A stretch of DNA of 64,000 nt from Warburgia ugandensis. Its lineage: Eukaryota > Streptophyta > Magnoliopsida > Canellales > Canellaceae. Positions within the stretch are counted from its first letter, which is position 1, and each line of letters begins with the position of its first letter. A program made the position numbers and the translations under genes. Of the stretch, positions 51,547-63,500 are shown one piece after another. Where the stretch lies: contig CP141139.1 in NCBI GenBank assembly GCA_035236585.1, positions 18,554,990 through 18,618,989 of the forward strand. Direction: 5' to 3'. A model generated the notes under the pieces. It was not told where the DNA came from and searched no databases. It saw only the letters and a list, made by a program, of their open reading frames with translations.

Positions 51547-52790
51547 TGTAAACTTGTTTAATTCACTTGAACTCTCAAATATAAAATAAAATACTTACTT
51601 CCCATTGTGGTAGCATGTTTAGTGTTGAATTTGCATTTCCAATCTACATATTTGGATGGAGAAAGCTTCTAATCTTTTACTAAATTCTCATGAAAGGGAT
51701 GATAAAATCCTAAACTCCAAGTATTTTTTGCATGACTATGGCTTCTCCAAAAGACTTTTGCATTTATATATATTCTCCCATCAAGCATATATATAAGGGT
51801 GTGGTGGGATACATTAAGAAACCATAGGAAAAAGTCTCCCACATGATGTCACCACTATGACTATCATCATCATCAATCCAAATTAGGAGTTGCCCATATG
51901 AATCTTATTCCTCCATTCCTCTTTATTGAGTATTATAGCTTCATTTAATTTTAAAGTTTTTAAATATTTTCTTGCCACTTCTATCCACGTTATTTTGGGC
52001 ATTTCTCTTGCCTTTTTAGAACCTTCAACTTGCATTTCATTCCTTCTAATCGATGCATTTTCAGTCTCTGATGGATATGGTGAAACCATTTAAATCTAAT
52101 CTCCTTCATCTTTTTACCTATTGGTGCTACTGCTAAGTTTCTTCTAATGTTTTCATTCATATTTCTATACTTTCTTATCTTGCCACCCATCCATCTCAAC
52201 ATCATTATTTTCGTACGTTCATCATATATACATGATGTTCCTTGACTGTCCAATGCTCTGATCCATAGACCATGATCGACCTTATAGCCATCCTATGGAA
52301 TTTTTCTCTTAGTGTGTGTGGAACCCACCAATCACACAAAACTCTAGAGGTGCATCTCCATTTATTCGAACCCACTTGGATTCTTTGGGTAGCCTCCCTC
52401 CCAATCTCTCCTCTCATAAATCATCGATCCTAGAGTATTGAAGGTGGTCTTTTAAGAGGACTTTTTGGTTACCAATCCTGCTCCTGTACTTGTAAAAAAT
52501 TGCATTCCATATACTCTTTATTACTTCGACTAAATTTAAATCCTTTATATTCTAATGCTTCTTTCCGTAACTCTAGTACGCCCTCCCTTATATCATCAAT
52601 TAAAACTATATCATCTACAAATAACATGCACCACTATAACTATCACCAATAAAAATAAGTTGCTTCAATGCCTTATGATCTCATTACCTCTTTTCTAGTT
52701 TTCAAATAGAGTAGATTTCTAAAGTATAAATAAAAAGTTATATGACATGCCAATGTAGGCCATATTACGAGTTTGATTTGAGAGTTGATA
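51547..52790 (-). repeat. 5' LTR of the copia element, interrupted by a LINE
   Basis: Begins TGTAAACTTGTTTAATTCACTT and ends GTTTGATTTGAGAGTTGATA. Without the insert (51,855-52,674) it is about 420 bp, the same as the 3' LTR. The outer dinucleotide CA has become TA. Confidence 0.82.
51850..52674 (-). mobile_element. 5'-truncated LINE inside the copia LTR
   Basis: Same family as the LINE at 10-12.8 kb. Minus strand carries CMLFVDDIVLIDDIREG at about 52,590 (RT palm motif, FADD changed to FVDD), then GSEHWTVKEHH, MLRWMGGKIRKYRNMNENIR, APIGKKMKEIRFKWFHHI and KITWIEVARKYLKTLKLNEA. It ends with GATGATGATGATAG, an RTE-type tail. It is flanked by imperfect 20-bp direct repeats at 51,850-51,869 and 52,629-52,648 (18 of 20 match), plausible target duplications. 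Only the last third of the ORF is present, typical of 5' truncation during target-primed reverse transcription. Confidence 0.82.
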
Positions 52791-52795
52791 CTATG

Positions 52796-55700
52796 TTCTA
52801 CCAACACTTGGGTAGAAATGCACACCAAATTCATTCCTTCTCGTGGTTTTGTTTTCTTTTGGTAAATTCATTCCTCTAATGTGATAGCCAGTATTGAACT
52901 CTTGCACAGACTTTTGACCATGATATTTATTATACATGAATGGGTGAGACCAGCTCAAATCCATGTCCATAGGTCTCCATGCTCCAAACTTACTAGTGTA
53001 TCACGTACATTGCATATACCCTTCTTGGGTACATTGACCACATTAACTGGGTGGAGCCATCTTAAACCCAGTTCATTTTCTGAAATTCTTTCTGTTTGTT
53101 TTACAGGTCAATATAGAGCTTCACTGACCTTTTGAGTTAATCTTCCTCAATCATTCATTTCTAGGCCGCAAGCATACATTACACTGACCTTCCTCCGTAT
53201 TAGAAGATTGAGCATTACACCTGGGCAGGTCAGCCGCAGGCTTGCTATGGGGTAACTCAGGTATGCTACCTTTTTCAACCAAGACCACTTTAGGTGCAAG
53301 AGCTACCAGATGAAACAAAGTCATTCAGACTTTTGGCATCATTAAATAGCCAACATGAGGTTCCACAGAATACAAGCCTGCGCCTCTTGCCTCATCTCAG
53401 CCAGGAGAAGGTTTACCTGGGAACGTTTCTATGTTTATATGCGAACATATTCTTTTGGTACTGTGTGCGAATATAATTGTCGGTGCTAAGTACAAGCTGC
53501 AAAGGATAAACGCAAACGAAGCCAAACCTTTACAAAGCTCAACAGTGAATTCCCAATTTACAAAGATAAATCTCATATGTACATAGATCAAACTTAGTCG
53601 CAGCCGGAAAAGGTTGAAGCTATTCCTTTTAAATTTAGCATATATAGAGATGTTATATGATAGATGTGCATACTTTTTAACTTACGACTGTGAAACCATT
53701 TATTTGTTCGGTAGGGTATGGGATGGATAAATCAGGTAGAATGTTAACTGTCCAATTAGGGAAATCAAAAACTTAGAATTTTTTACGGGTGGAATTTTGT
53801 GCATCGTGCACCATGACGTATAAATAGATGTTAAACTTTCCTTTTTCTTTCCCAATATGAGCATCCATTGTATAGTTGCCCCTCTAAGACTCTATGGAAG
53901 CAAACAATTGATCTAACTTGAATTTCTCCACATAAGTGAAGAAATTAGAAGCTTCTGTGCTTTTAACTGAGGAGGCTTAAAATCCTCAAATAATAGTTGA
54001 AGGTTAAGATCATGTTAGAATTTCTGATGCAATCAAATATCACCCGAATACTGCTATTTGGTACTAAGAAATACGGAAACGGGAAGGGTAGAGCACTCCA
54101 GCTGCCAGTCAGAGGAGTACCTTGGAAATAAGGCACCGAATCTCAACGTCCTCGGGTCTTCGACGCGTCACTCTGTTCTTCTGACAACCCTTCTGCGGTA
54201 CTTGGTCCCTTCTCTTTCTTCTCATCTTTTGAAGTTGTAAATGATGTGTGCCGAAGGGGGGCGACTCTTGACGGCAATCCACACAAGTCAAAAGCATTGA
54301 TCAAAGAAAGAGGAGAAAAAATTGGGTGGAAAACGTCGGGAAAGTCCGAGCCCGTCCGTGGTTGTCAGAGCAGGGCATGTCCATTTACGAGGATCGCAAC
54401 CACCAACCCACGTCGTCTTCAGTATAAGCATCAACTAGTCCCTTCTTATACCCATGGCAAGACTCGAATGGCCCGTAATTCACTCAACTGCTGACTAGCT
54501 AGTATCCTCATCTTGTCTATGGGCTTGCTATCACTCTAGTTAATCTAATAGGCACAAGTTGTAATGGTAAGCCTGTTTTCTTACTAACAACTTTGGGGAC
54601 CCAGAAGTGCTATTTGGACATGATTGCATAATGTGAGACTTACGATGATCTGATGATTCTAGGCATTTGATCTGTGGAATCCTCATCTGTGGGTTTAGCA
54701 ATAGAGGTGAGACACTAATTTCTACTCTCTCTCTTCTTCTTTTTTTCCTTTTTGGAAACGTGAAGTTAGATACAACAAAAGTCTAGGTATAGTGTTGCTA
54801 TTACAATCTCAAATTAAATGATCGAATAGAAAGTTCAGAAGAGCATTAATTCAAATGAAAGAACCGTCATTCTTGGCCAATGCATCGGCACTCTGCTCCC
54901 CTCCCGAAAAATATGTCACCACCGAGCTGGTCTACTCCTGAGATTTCTATTGTACATGATCTTGCCAATGATGTATGCGTTCAGCAATGATGTTTATCAC
55001 CAGATGATAGCCTACCGATGAAAAGGGTCATGATTGTGATGGTTCATGGAGGAAAAAGCATAGAGGGTGTCACTTTATTTCCTAGCAGAACCTTTGGAGC
55101 CCCACAGGGCAATCTAAATGGTGACTGGCTGTTCGTCCATTTGCTGCTGATTTTACCTTGATCAATTGATCTTCTCTGCGATGTAAACCATGGTTCCTTT
55201 TATATCGTAAATGAATATCATTTCGCGCTGAAATCATTGCCATATGGTTCCTCTGTTGGTGATCTAATTGTTCAACAGCCTCGATTACATATCTATTTCC
55301 CATTGATCAGTCAAGTGCCGTTGGTGGCAGACAAATTTTATTTTCCCGTTCCTGTTAACCTCCCTGCTGGATCACATTTCGCAAGGGCATTATCTGCTTA
55401 GTCGGTAACTTGATATACATAGCCTGTGAGACGTAAATAAGAAAATCCAAAGGGCAATCCACGCCTTCACAGCAAGAGTTGGACAAGCTTGAGGGGTCCA
55501 GTGTAGGGATTCAGTACATTAAATCTTCTATAAAGGAATCAACTTGGCTGCCTTATCAGTGGCTCCAGAGATTGAGCAGTGGTCTACTTCCAGTTCTCAT
55601 CTTGGCATTTCTATACCTGCGAAAATCTACAGTGGGTCGAGGGATCCTTGAAGTGGGTTCAAGAGCGAATCTCATTTTTGAATAAGATTGCAAATGTATG

Positions 55701-55900
55701 AATTGGATGACTTTCAGAATAAATTAAACGAAAATGCAACAGCTGAAATGACATCTTTCGGAATGCTAGATTGTCACAACGACCAACTACTCTAGAGTTA
55801 GAAATGGTCATCCAACATTTAGAATCACTAAAGAGTGTATCTAGAAATACATTCAATCTCTCATCCATCATATGAAAGATTGTGTATTTAGGCCGCTGAT
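52796..55900. other. Gene-free region of mixed composition
   Basis: Less AT-rich than the transposon blocks and apparently low-copy in style. Short open frames at 53.3, 54.06-54.5, 55.1 and 55.5 kb match no family I recognise. A TTTTACAG acceptor-like site lies at about 53,100-53,107, but no exon could be supported. Confidence 0.4.
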
Positions 55901-55924
55901 GAATATCCCTTTTTATTCGTACCG

Positions 55925-56390
55925 TTTCCTTTGTGGAGAACGATAGAGAGAGGAAAATAGCCGAAGTACCCCAAGGAAAGTACGTGAATATGTGAGTATT
56001 CGTGTATTTATAATGTTTGGGAGGGTATACAATTATAAAATTATCCTCAACGATTTAGAAAATTATCTGATACACACATGTGAAGTGCAGGTGACATACA
56101 ATTGGCAGTGAAAAAGTTTCTAACCGTCATTTTCCCTAACTTTTTTTGTTTTCTGCTTTTTTTTAGCCAATTAAATATTACCTTCTCTTTACACCTACAT
56201 GAATTTTAGCTGTTTCATGCAGGTGTAAACAATAAGAGACATTTGATTGGTTGGAAAAAAATAGAAAACAAAAAAAGTTAGAGGAAATGATAGTTACAAA
56301 CTTTTTCACTGACAATCAAATGTCACTTGCACTTTGCACCTGCAACTCTTTATTGAAATACTGCTCTTCTATATATGTACACACGCTCAC
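55925..56390 (-). repeat. Probable 3' LTR of a copia remnant, carrying a foldback element
   Basis: On the minus strand CAACTTGAGGGTGA (polypurine-tract-like) at about 56,395-56,408 precedes TGTGAGCGTG, as in copia elements. Further on, ATTATAAATACACG near 56,010 looks like an LTR promoter TATA box. The left edge is not resolved, and no second LTR is in the window. Confidence 0.45.
56083..56334. mobile_element. 252-bp foldback (MITE-like) element
   Basis: Two arms of about 119 nt, 56,083-56,201 and 56,216-56,334, are near-complete inverse complements around a 14-nt centre. Shared features include AAGTGCA-GTGACAT, CAGTGAAAAAGTTT, CTAACTTTTTTTGTTTTCT and ACACCT-CATG next to the loop. It is non-coding. 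A transcript would form a long hairpin. Confidence 0.8.
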
Positions 56391-56415
56391 ATTCACCCTC
56401 AAGTTGAAGGTTCCC

Positions 56416-56853
56416 TATATTGAGCATTCAACTTTATCTCCAAGCAATATAAAAAGATAAGGTTTAGTGAATACATTAGCAGTTTTATCCTTCGTGGAAT
56501 GGAAACACACTCGAGGGAGGCTTTTTGAGACGAGATCATGCACAATGTGGGAATCCGCTTCATTGTGCTTTTGTGTTAGCATGAGATGGGGGGTTAACGT
56601 GACATAGATAGCTTTGATATTGTTACACCACAATGTTGTTGGTAAGGTTCACTAAATACCTAATTCATGTAGAAGGGATTTGTGCCACCCTATCTCCCCC
56701 GCAGCATTTGCAAGTGCTATATACTCAGACTCGGTAGACAAGCTAGCTTTTGTGGATTATTTTCTAATAGACCAAGAGTGCAAATTGCGTCTAAGATATA
56801 GGTCGTATCTACTAGTAGCTCCTCGATCGTCGAGGCAGCCAACTCAATCAGCA
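56416..56853 (-). pseudogene. Copia RNase H remnant
   Basis: One minus-strand frame reads VGCLDDRGATSRYDLYLRRN, then SLSTESEYIALANAAGEIGW, HKSLLHELGI, LWCNNIKAIYVT and STKDKTANVFTKP. These are the conserved blocks ADWAGDPDDRRSTSGY, STEAEYRALA, LLRELGI, LWCDN and TKDQLADIFTKPL. The Trp of DWAG and at least three further codons are stops. No RT is found upstream. It is an isolated 3' end of an element with its adjoining LTR. Confidence 0.82.
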
Positions 56854-58171
56854 TAAAATGAAAAAAGACTTGAAGATTGGTTATTGATGAGCAATATAAT
56901 TCGATGGAGATGGATTAATTGAGATAATGAAGATTTTGGTTCACGGCTTGTCAGTGATTAAGAAATAGTGATTGCTTGAATGGACGAACCTTGTAGACCA
57001 CATAAGCAAGTTCTAGTGTAGTTATAGTTAAACATTATATCACGCCCCCAGTTTGGCGGTATAAATGAGGATCTCCATCTTAGACCCTTCAAACTTGGAT
57101 GATTCAAAGAAGATGAAACATGCGTATGTCAATATCAAATTTTGCATGTGCATGATAAGAGACTCATATAAGAAAAACCCTTGATTACAAGTTGCTGTGT
57201 GACAACGAAAATGCAAGTTTTTTAATTTTCTTGTTCTTTCAGGGGCCATAATTCTGACTTTAGGTCAAAGCTTTTTAAATCAGTTTTACAACATGATTTG
57301 ATTGCTAGCTCAGTTTTGCAATATGAGTTGGTTGATCATGATATGTGTACACATTTTCTCCAAACCGTTACTTAATATGTGATCTTTGGAGCCCCTCTAT
57401 ATGGTATAAAGTGTAGCATTAATACGTTATCTCTCTTATCATATAGGCATGGGCAGTGTTTAGTGTATTTGTTTCGTAGCTTTAGGAGATGCATAATGTC
57501 ATTAAGCAATAACTTAGCATTCCTTTTAGCCATCTGATGTTTAGAGGAAAATACATGTTTTGCCATTAACTAGGAACTTCAAGAGGGCATAAAGTTTGTA
57601 TCGCTCGTAGAGCCTATGCATATCTTTAAAGGATTCAATTAGTCATGAGATTATAGACAGAGCCGCATAAGTCAATTTTATCACCTAGTGCATCTACTCG
57701 GATAAGGCCCCCTTCAACTTAGAATGATCGTCACTCTAGGGCTTTTATATAAGTAGAGCCCACATAGGCTATTATATAGATCACCTTTGGGGTCCATACA
57801 AGATAAAGCCTACTACTTAGGTTATTCTTTATTGCCTTAGGGCATAAACATATATGAAGGCTTGCTAAGGCTAGGATGTTCATCACCTTCGGGTGCATAT
57901 CTAATGGAACCCTCTTAGTCATACATAAATAAGGGTCCACATGGGTCAAAATGATCATCGCATTAAAGTCTTTACATTTATATGTTTTATATGGTAAAAA
58001 TAATTACCTTTTAAGGCCCTTTATATCAACAACGATTGCATGGCTGAAGTCATCACCTTCTAATAGAGGTATTAAGTTTGACTCACTAATCATGAAACCG
58101 GTTATCCCCACTTTGACCCATAGAAAATTTGCTTGTAATTGGCCTGTCCATCTAATTTGTTGTCAGATGGT
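56854..58171. other. Unassigned; weak repeat phrases
   Basis: No gene. From 57.7 kb phrases such as AAGTAGAGCCCACATAGGC and TCATCACCTT recur loosely and resemble the minisatellite at 59.9-60.1 kb. Confidence 0.4.
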
Positions 58172-58998
58172 TTATGGGCAATGCATGTGAAATTCAACTC
58201 ACTGAGTCCATTCACATCGTATGAAGAGGCTATATTTGTAAAAAGACTTGAACCTAAGGCTTTTAGGGCAACATTACAATGTCTTAACCAGCTACACTAG
58301 GTTTGACTTATGTATATGAAGTGAAAATTTTATATATAAACCAACTCATCTTTCAAGTTTAGTTGATATTTAAGTTTTTAAAATATGGTTTTTCATGGGC
58401 TAATGCATGTGAAATTCAACTCATCCTATAAAGAGGGTATGTTTGCAAAAAGACGAACCCAAGGCTTCTAGGGCAACATTACAATGTCTTAACCAGCTAC
58501 ATTATGTTTGACTTATGTATATGAAGTGAAAATTTTATATATAAACTAACTCATCTTTTGAGTTTAGTTGATATTTAAGTTTTTAAAATATGGTTTATGC
58601 ATATGAAATTCAACTTATCTTATAAAGAGGCTATGTTTGTAAAAAGACTTGAACCTAAGACTTCTAGGGCAACATTCCAATGTCTTAACTAGCTACACTA
58701 GGTGTGACTTGTGTATATGAGGTGAAAATTTTATATATAAACCAACTCATCTTTTGAGTTTAGTTGATATTTAAGTTTTTAAAATATGGTTTTTCATGGA
58801 CTAATGCATGTGAAATTCAACTCATCTTATAAAGAGGCTATGTTTGTAAAAATACTTGAACCTAAGGCTTCTAGGGCAACATTACAATGTCTTAACCAAC
58901 TACACTAGGTTTGACGTATGTTTGTGAAGTAAAAATTTTATATATAAACCAACTCATCTTTCGAGTTTAATTGATATTTAAGTTTTTAAAACATGGTA
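58172..58998 (-). repeat. Four tandem ~200-bp units with tRNA-like promoter boxes
   Basis: Units start at about 58,182, 58,403, 58,597 and 58,804 (periods 221, 194, 207). Read on the minus strand each contains TAGCTGGTTAAGAC (Pol III A-box-like) followed about 38 nt later by GGTTCAAGTC (B box, matching GGTTCRANYC; altered in unit 2). This arrangement is that of a tRNA-derived SINE head. For unit 1 the A box is at 58,281-58,294 and the B box at 58,245-58,254. The remaining ~120 bp includes TTTAGTTGATATTTAAG and TTTTATATATAAAC. No acceptor-stem pairing was found, so these are not tRNA genes. Confidence 0.75.
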
Positions 58999-59682
58999 GT
59001 TACGGATTTAACCCAACGATATTATTATACCACTAACATATAATTTTTAAACTAGGTAAATTGAGGAAGATGAATGAGTATATTGAAATACTTGCACAAT
59101 TAATCCAAAATATCTGACAAACATTCCACACATTCTCTACTTGTGAAGGCAACTCCTATACTTGGAATTAGCAAACATATTTTCTATAATGGATGACTAG
59201 AGTCTTCTTTTAGAAAATAATAGTGTGCATGACTACAAGTGCGGTCAACACTATCTAGTAATCAAATTGGTTTATCAAGTAGCTACTAAAGCTATCTACT
59301 ATTATATAAATTGTTTAAATTTACCACAAATTTATAGGTATATAGCCATTTAACTTCAAAGATCTTTAGATAAGTGGACCCAACTTATAAAATTAGGAAG
59401 ATACTTTCCAAGAAAAATACGTGCATACATAATTGGACCAATTTTTTTAATAAGAATGCACTAGTGAGACCAACTAGTACTTTACACAATGGTGCGTATT
59501 TGGCACTAAATTGGAAACTAAGACTCTACTAACATCTTAATAACTTTCAAGTATAGCTCATGCTAAGACTTGAAACCATTAACTTGAAGTGACTAAAACA
59601 TGGTCAAGTGAGATTTTTTAATAATATTTTATTTATTTTTTATTTTATACATAAACTTTTAGTTTGCACATACAAACCAAAG
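58999..59682. other. AT-rich gene-free stretch
   Basis: Nothing recognised between the tandem array and the single SINE-like head. Confidence 0.4.
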
Positions 59683-59743
59683 CTACTCTATTTGGTTAAG
59701 ATATTCTTATGTCATTCTTGAGGTTTTGAGTTCAAGCCTTCAC
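59683..59743 (+). repeat. Single SINE-like head, plus strand
   Basis: CTACTCTATTTGGTTAAGAT (A-box-like) is followed by TGAGTTCAAGCC (B-box-like, one mismatch). The spacing and the phrase GGTTAAGA-ATT resemble the units at 58.2-59.0 kb, but in the opposite orientation. Confidence 0.5.
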
Positions 59744-59932
59744 CTAAATAAGGCTTGTTTAATATGCAACAAGTTGACTCTATGAGTGTTACCCATTTTA
59801 CCTGTGAACCCACCTATTGTAAGTAGGTTGGGTGTAGGTAGATATTTTCTGACCTGCAGGTGAAATAGGTAATGCTAATTGCACCTATTTAACACACAAG
59901 CCATCTAACCCACTTGTTTAACATTGCTACCT

Positions 59933-60117
59933 TTTAGCTCTTTATATTAATAGGGCCCACATGGCACCTTTTAGGGCTCCTATGTTAATAAGGCCTATGT
60001 GGTTAGAGTCATCTCCTTTCAGGGCTCTTCATATTGAAAGAGGCCTACCTAGCTCATCACCTTTTACGGCTCTTTAATGTTGATAACCGTGTGGCTAGAG
60101 TCATCTCCTATTAGGGT
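59933..60117 (+). repeat. Minisatellite, about four diverged ~48-bp units
   Basis: The pattern AGGGCTC-TTATATTAATA-GGCCCACATGG-TAGAGTCATCTCCTTTT recurs four times with substitutions and small gaps. Confidence 0.65.
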
Positions 60118-60409
60118 TTCTTGATGGTCCGCTAACTTGTTTAAAATGGTTAGTTCCAAAGGTCAATTAACTTAATTGAGGCAAGATAATTGAAGTGTAT
60201 TTTCATGCATTAATTTAACTAAGGCAATGGGGAGGCCATATTTCTTATAAGGGGAACCCACCAACTTAGCTAACTCAACCTCGTTCATGATATGGTTTAG
60301 AGAATATTTTCATAAGCTAAAATGGGCCCCTGTATGTTAGAGTGGACCCTCTCAGGATTTCAACTGATGAAGGAGTCTAACATGTGATTTATTTTATCCA
60401 TTTGAAAAT

Positions 60410-60555
60410 ATTCTCATAGAGAGGCGTCCATGTTTGTCTTAGACTGGGGCCCACTTAGCAATTTCAATTCATTTTGGAGATATTCTGTTAGAAAGGGCGC
60501 CTATGTTTGCCTTATAGTAGGGCCCGCTTAGAAACTTCAATTCAACAATTTGGTT
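60410..60555 (+). repeat. Two ~73-bp tandem units
   Basis: TTCTCATAGAGAGGCGTCCATG ... GGGGCCCACTTAG-AATTTCAATTCA at 60,410 is repeated as TTCTGTTAGAAAGGGCGCC ... AGGGCCCGCTTAGAAACTTC at 60,483. Confidence 0.7.
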
Positions 60556-63500
60556 TTAGGAGTTTGCTTTACGTGAGTCATGATAGGGCGCCCTCTCTTT
60601 CTCATAGGGTTATCTTTCAAGCAAGTTTAATAGCTTCTCATTCTTCCATGGTTGGTTCATGAGGTTGAGGGTTCAAAGAACAAATTCCTCTCGTTAAAAA
60701 GAAGACCCACACGAAACTCATAATAAATAAACATGTGTCACTGGGGTGTAACAAAACATTGCTCGTAAGAAGAGAAGCTCGTCTAGATACTAAAGACAGA
60801 AGAACACAAATTTTACGGCATGGTAATACACTACTTACTAAAAGAAAGTTTGTCGAGAACTCACCGATGCACAAGCCTTCCTAGGGTATGGCGATCACTA
60901 CCCATGAGAAAAGAATTCACAAGCTCTTCCTAGAGCATGACGTGCAATATTTGGAGAAGGAAGCATGCTAAAAGATAAGAGAGAAGGGAAGTTATGGTAC
61001 TAAGATTTGAAATAATGTTCTTATATAACGTAAATTCCTTGTGTTTAATTCTTTTTTGGCATACACATGGCTTCTATAGTTAATGTAAATGTACGCAAGA
61101 TTTATCCTCTAGCTCCATTGTTATCTTGTCAATCTAGATCTTACTGATCAGTAGATGAAACAGCTGGAGTTACTGTTTGGTAGTAGGACCTTTGGGAGTC
61201 ATTCTGTTAGAGCTTCTACGGCCTTTCCCATAGATGGAGACTCATTTTGTAGATCTAGATGTTCGTTTATTCTTTTGACATGACCAGAATTGTAAAAAGC
61301 AAAGTTACCACTTATAAAAATCTTCTTTCAATATATCAAAGGAGAATTTATCTGTTCTATGTTCGAATTTATCTATTTTATGTTCTGAGATCAATATTGT
61401 TTGCGTGCAGTGACATTTCACTGTCTACAGGGGATGACGACAATGCCTTCTGCTTTTAGTCAAAGCTAATGGCTCTGTTGGGCCTTCTACTTTTAGTTCA
61501 ATAGGTGAACGATTTCTTAGAATCCTATCCCCAGTCCCAGCCCCCTGAATGATGCTCACATGGATGTAAAAATGTAAAAATAATATATCTCTTATTGAGA
61601 CTGTTAAACTTACAGAGCATGAACAATGGACCTGTAAAATTGGGTCTGGTGGATCACTGAACGAGCGTCTCATATGCAAGAAGAGATCTCTTCCACAGTA
61701 AGTCACAATTTTGATGCAACTCCGGGTGTGCGTCCAACGTTGGAAAAGAGAAAAAAGAGTGCATCAAGCACCACTAGGTGTTGGTTGGAGTCACAGGTTT
61801 GCTCTTCACAGACCCACGCTCCACCCCGGACCAGCTTGATGTTTATGGTGGTGCGAGCCTAAACTAGGCTTTTATGAGTCCATGGTCCAGTATCCAGTTC
61901 GGAATTGAGAATCTATAAAGAGAATTAAGTAAGATTAATTTCCAAACACTGTCACCGCTGCCCGATGATCATTACACTCTAACAGGACTTGACCTGACAT
62001 CTACTTTCCAATGCCGGTCAGAGATTCCCAGACACATATACCAGACCCTCCTCTGCGCCAAAATCAGCTTTCTTTTTGGAAACTGGAGACTGCGTCCACC
62101 TGGGAATGCTCAACCTTCTCTCTCCTCCCGTACATCTTTGACAAGCCATTTACCGTACGGCCACATACCCAGTCAACACCTTCCAATGTTCTCCCCGCGC
62201 GCATTAGCTCCATTTTCTTTTCATTTAACCCCAGATGGAATACCAGCCCTCAATCTTTGAGATGGACGGATGGATTCTTAACTTACTACAAAACAATCCC
62301 ATGCATCTCAATCATTGGGGATTTGGAAAATTTTGCCATTAGAAGACAAGGCCACGAAATTCTGCGCATGTGATCTAATGTACGCCTCGTGGGCACATGA
62401 GTTCCAATGTGGGCCCCCACACTTTCTTCATTGGAGGGGATTTCCATGTGCAATTAGTGTTTGCTTGCAAGCAATAGATGGGTAGGAAATGTCGCGATGT
62501 CGCCAGACCTCTAGTAAAACTTTTACAGTCATATGGCGTTTGGTCGTTATCGTGCGCGCTTTTCCAAATATTTCCTCTGTTGTTTTCGTTTTGGTTTCAT
62601 CTGGAACGGAAATTTAAGCCTTTGTTGAGGCGGTCAATTGATTTTTCACTTTTCCTCCACTTCTTTTTATCTCGATGGTTTTTAAGTCACTCTTCTAAAT
62701 TTTGTGGCATTCTTGTCGCCACATCCCTTCATTCACATCACATTTTCATAGACACAAAAATGGAAATGGGAATATGGGAAAAGGGTCCTCCTTAAGTGTT
62801 GTTAGCTGTCTATGTGGTGAAGGGCGTACTAAGTGGCAGGACATGGCAATTTGGATGAGTAATTAGTGGAGGGAGCTTTTGATTGTTATATTAGATACAT
62901 TTCCAAGAGACATTTAATCTCAACTTTATCATGGTGGGCCCCAAGTTTGGATAATCAAAACTGTTCATATGATTTCTTTTATTGTGGATGACTAAAAACT
63001 TGAAGTCGTACTTTAATAGTTTCAAAACAGTGTATATTAGATGAATCTAAAAACTAAAAATTGTACTTTAATTCACACAAATATGGATGGTTAAACACAG
63101 TTAAAAGAATGGTTCAACATGAACTAGTTGAATGTACCTTTGTGGATATTAAAATAATCTAATTTTGCGATGTCTAACACTTAAGATATCTGAACTTAGA
63201 GAAATGAGATGAACGCTTCTGATTACCCAAATATGCTGCCCATCGTAAGAAAGTGCGGGTGCATCACACAAGTTTATGTGCATGCGATGGCGCATCATAC
63301 AAGTATTCCTCTTCTTTATTGGGATGTCATAGGATTATGGCATCTTAGGGACTTGTATCACGCTATGAAAGGTTGAAAATATCTGCAGTTAAAAGTTCTT
63401 TCTTTATGGGGTGTTTGTCACTTGGGATGTCCATGGACACCTAGTTCATTTGTTGGATGTCCTTTGGCATTCAACTTTTTTTTATTTTTTTTATGGTGGA

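Larger units (their letters stand above)
41098..52790 (-). mobile_element. Ty1/copia retrotransposon, split by a Gypsy element
   Basis: LTRs at 41,098-41,517 (3') and 51,547-52,790 (5', enlarged by a LINE). The primer-binding site beside the 5' LTR matches initiator-Met tRNA. A degenerate copia RT is present at about 42.55-43.1 kb. Internal sequence totals only about 2.8 kb once the inserted Gypsy element (43,396-50,598) is removed, so gag, protease and integrase are largely lost or unreadable. Candidate target duplication CCACG (41,093-41,097) and CTATG (52,791-52,795) agree at three of five bases, with both differences being C/T. It is inactive. Confidence 0.82.

Noticed and set aside
53294-55685. 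Possible small genes at 53.3, 54.1-54.5, 55.1 and 55.5 kb
   Set aside because: Open frames of 60-82 codons with no recognisable motif and no supported exon structure.
58172-58998. Cluster of tRNA genes
   Set aside because: A and B boxes are present but no acceptor stem, anticodon stem or CCA-compatible end could be folded.
62011-62795. Open frames of 120 and 105 codons
   Set aside because: No family match. Composition resembles promoter or intergenic DNA.
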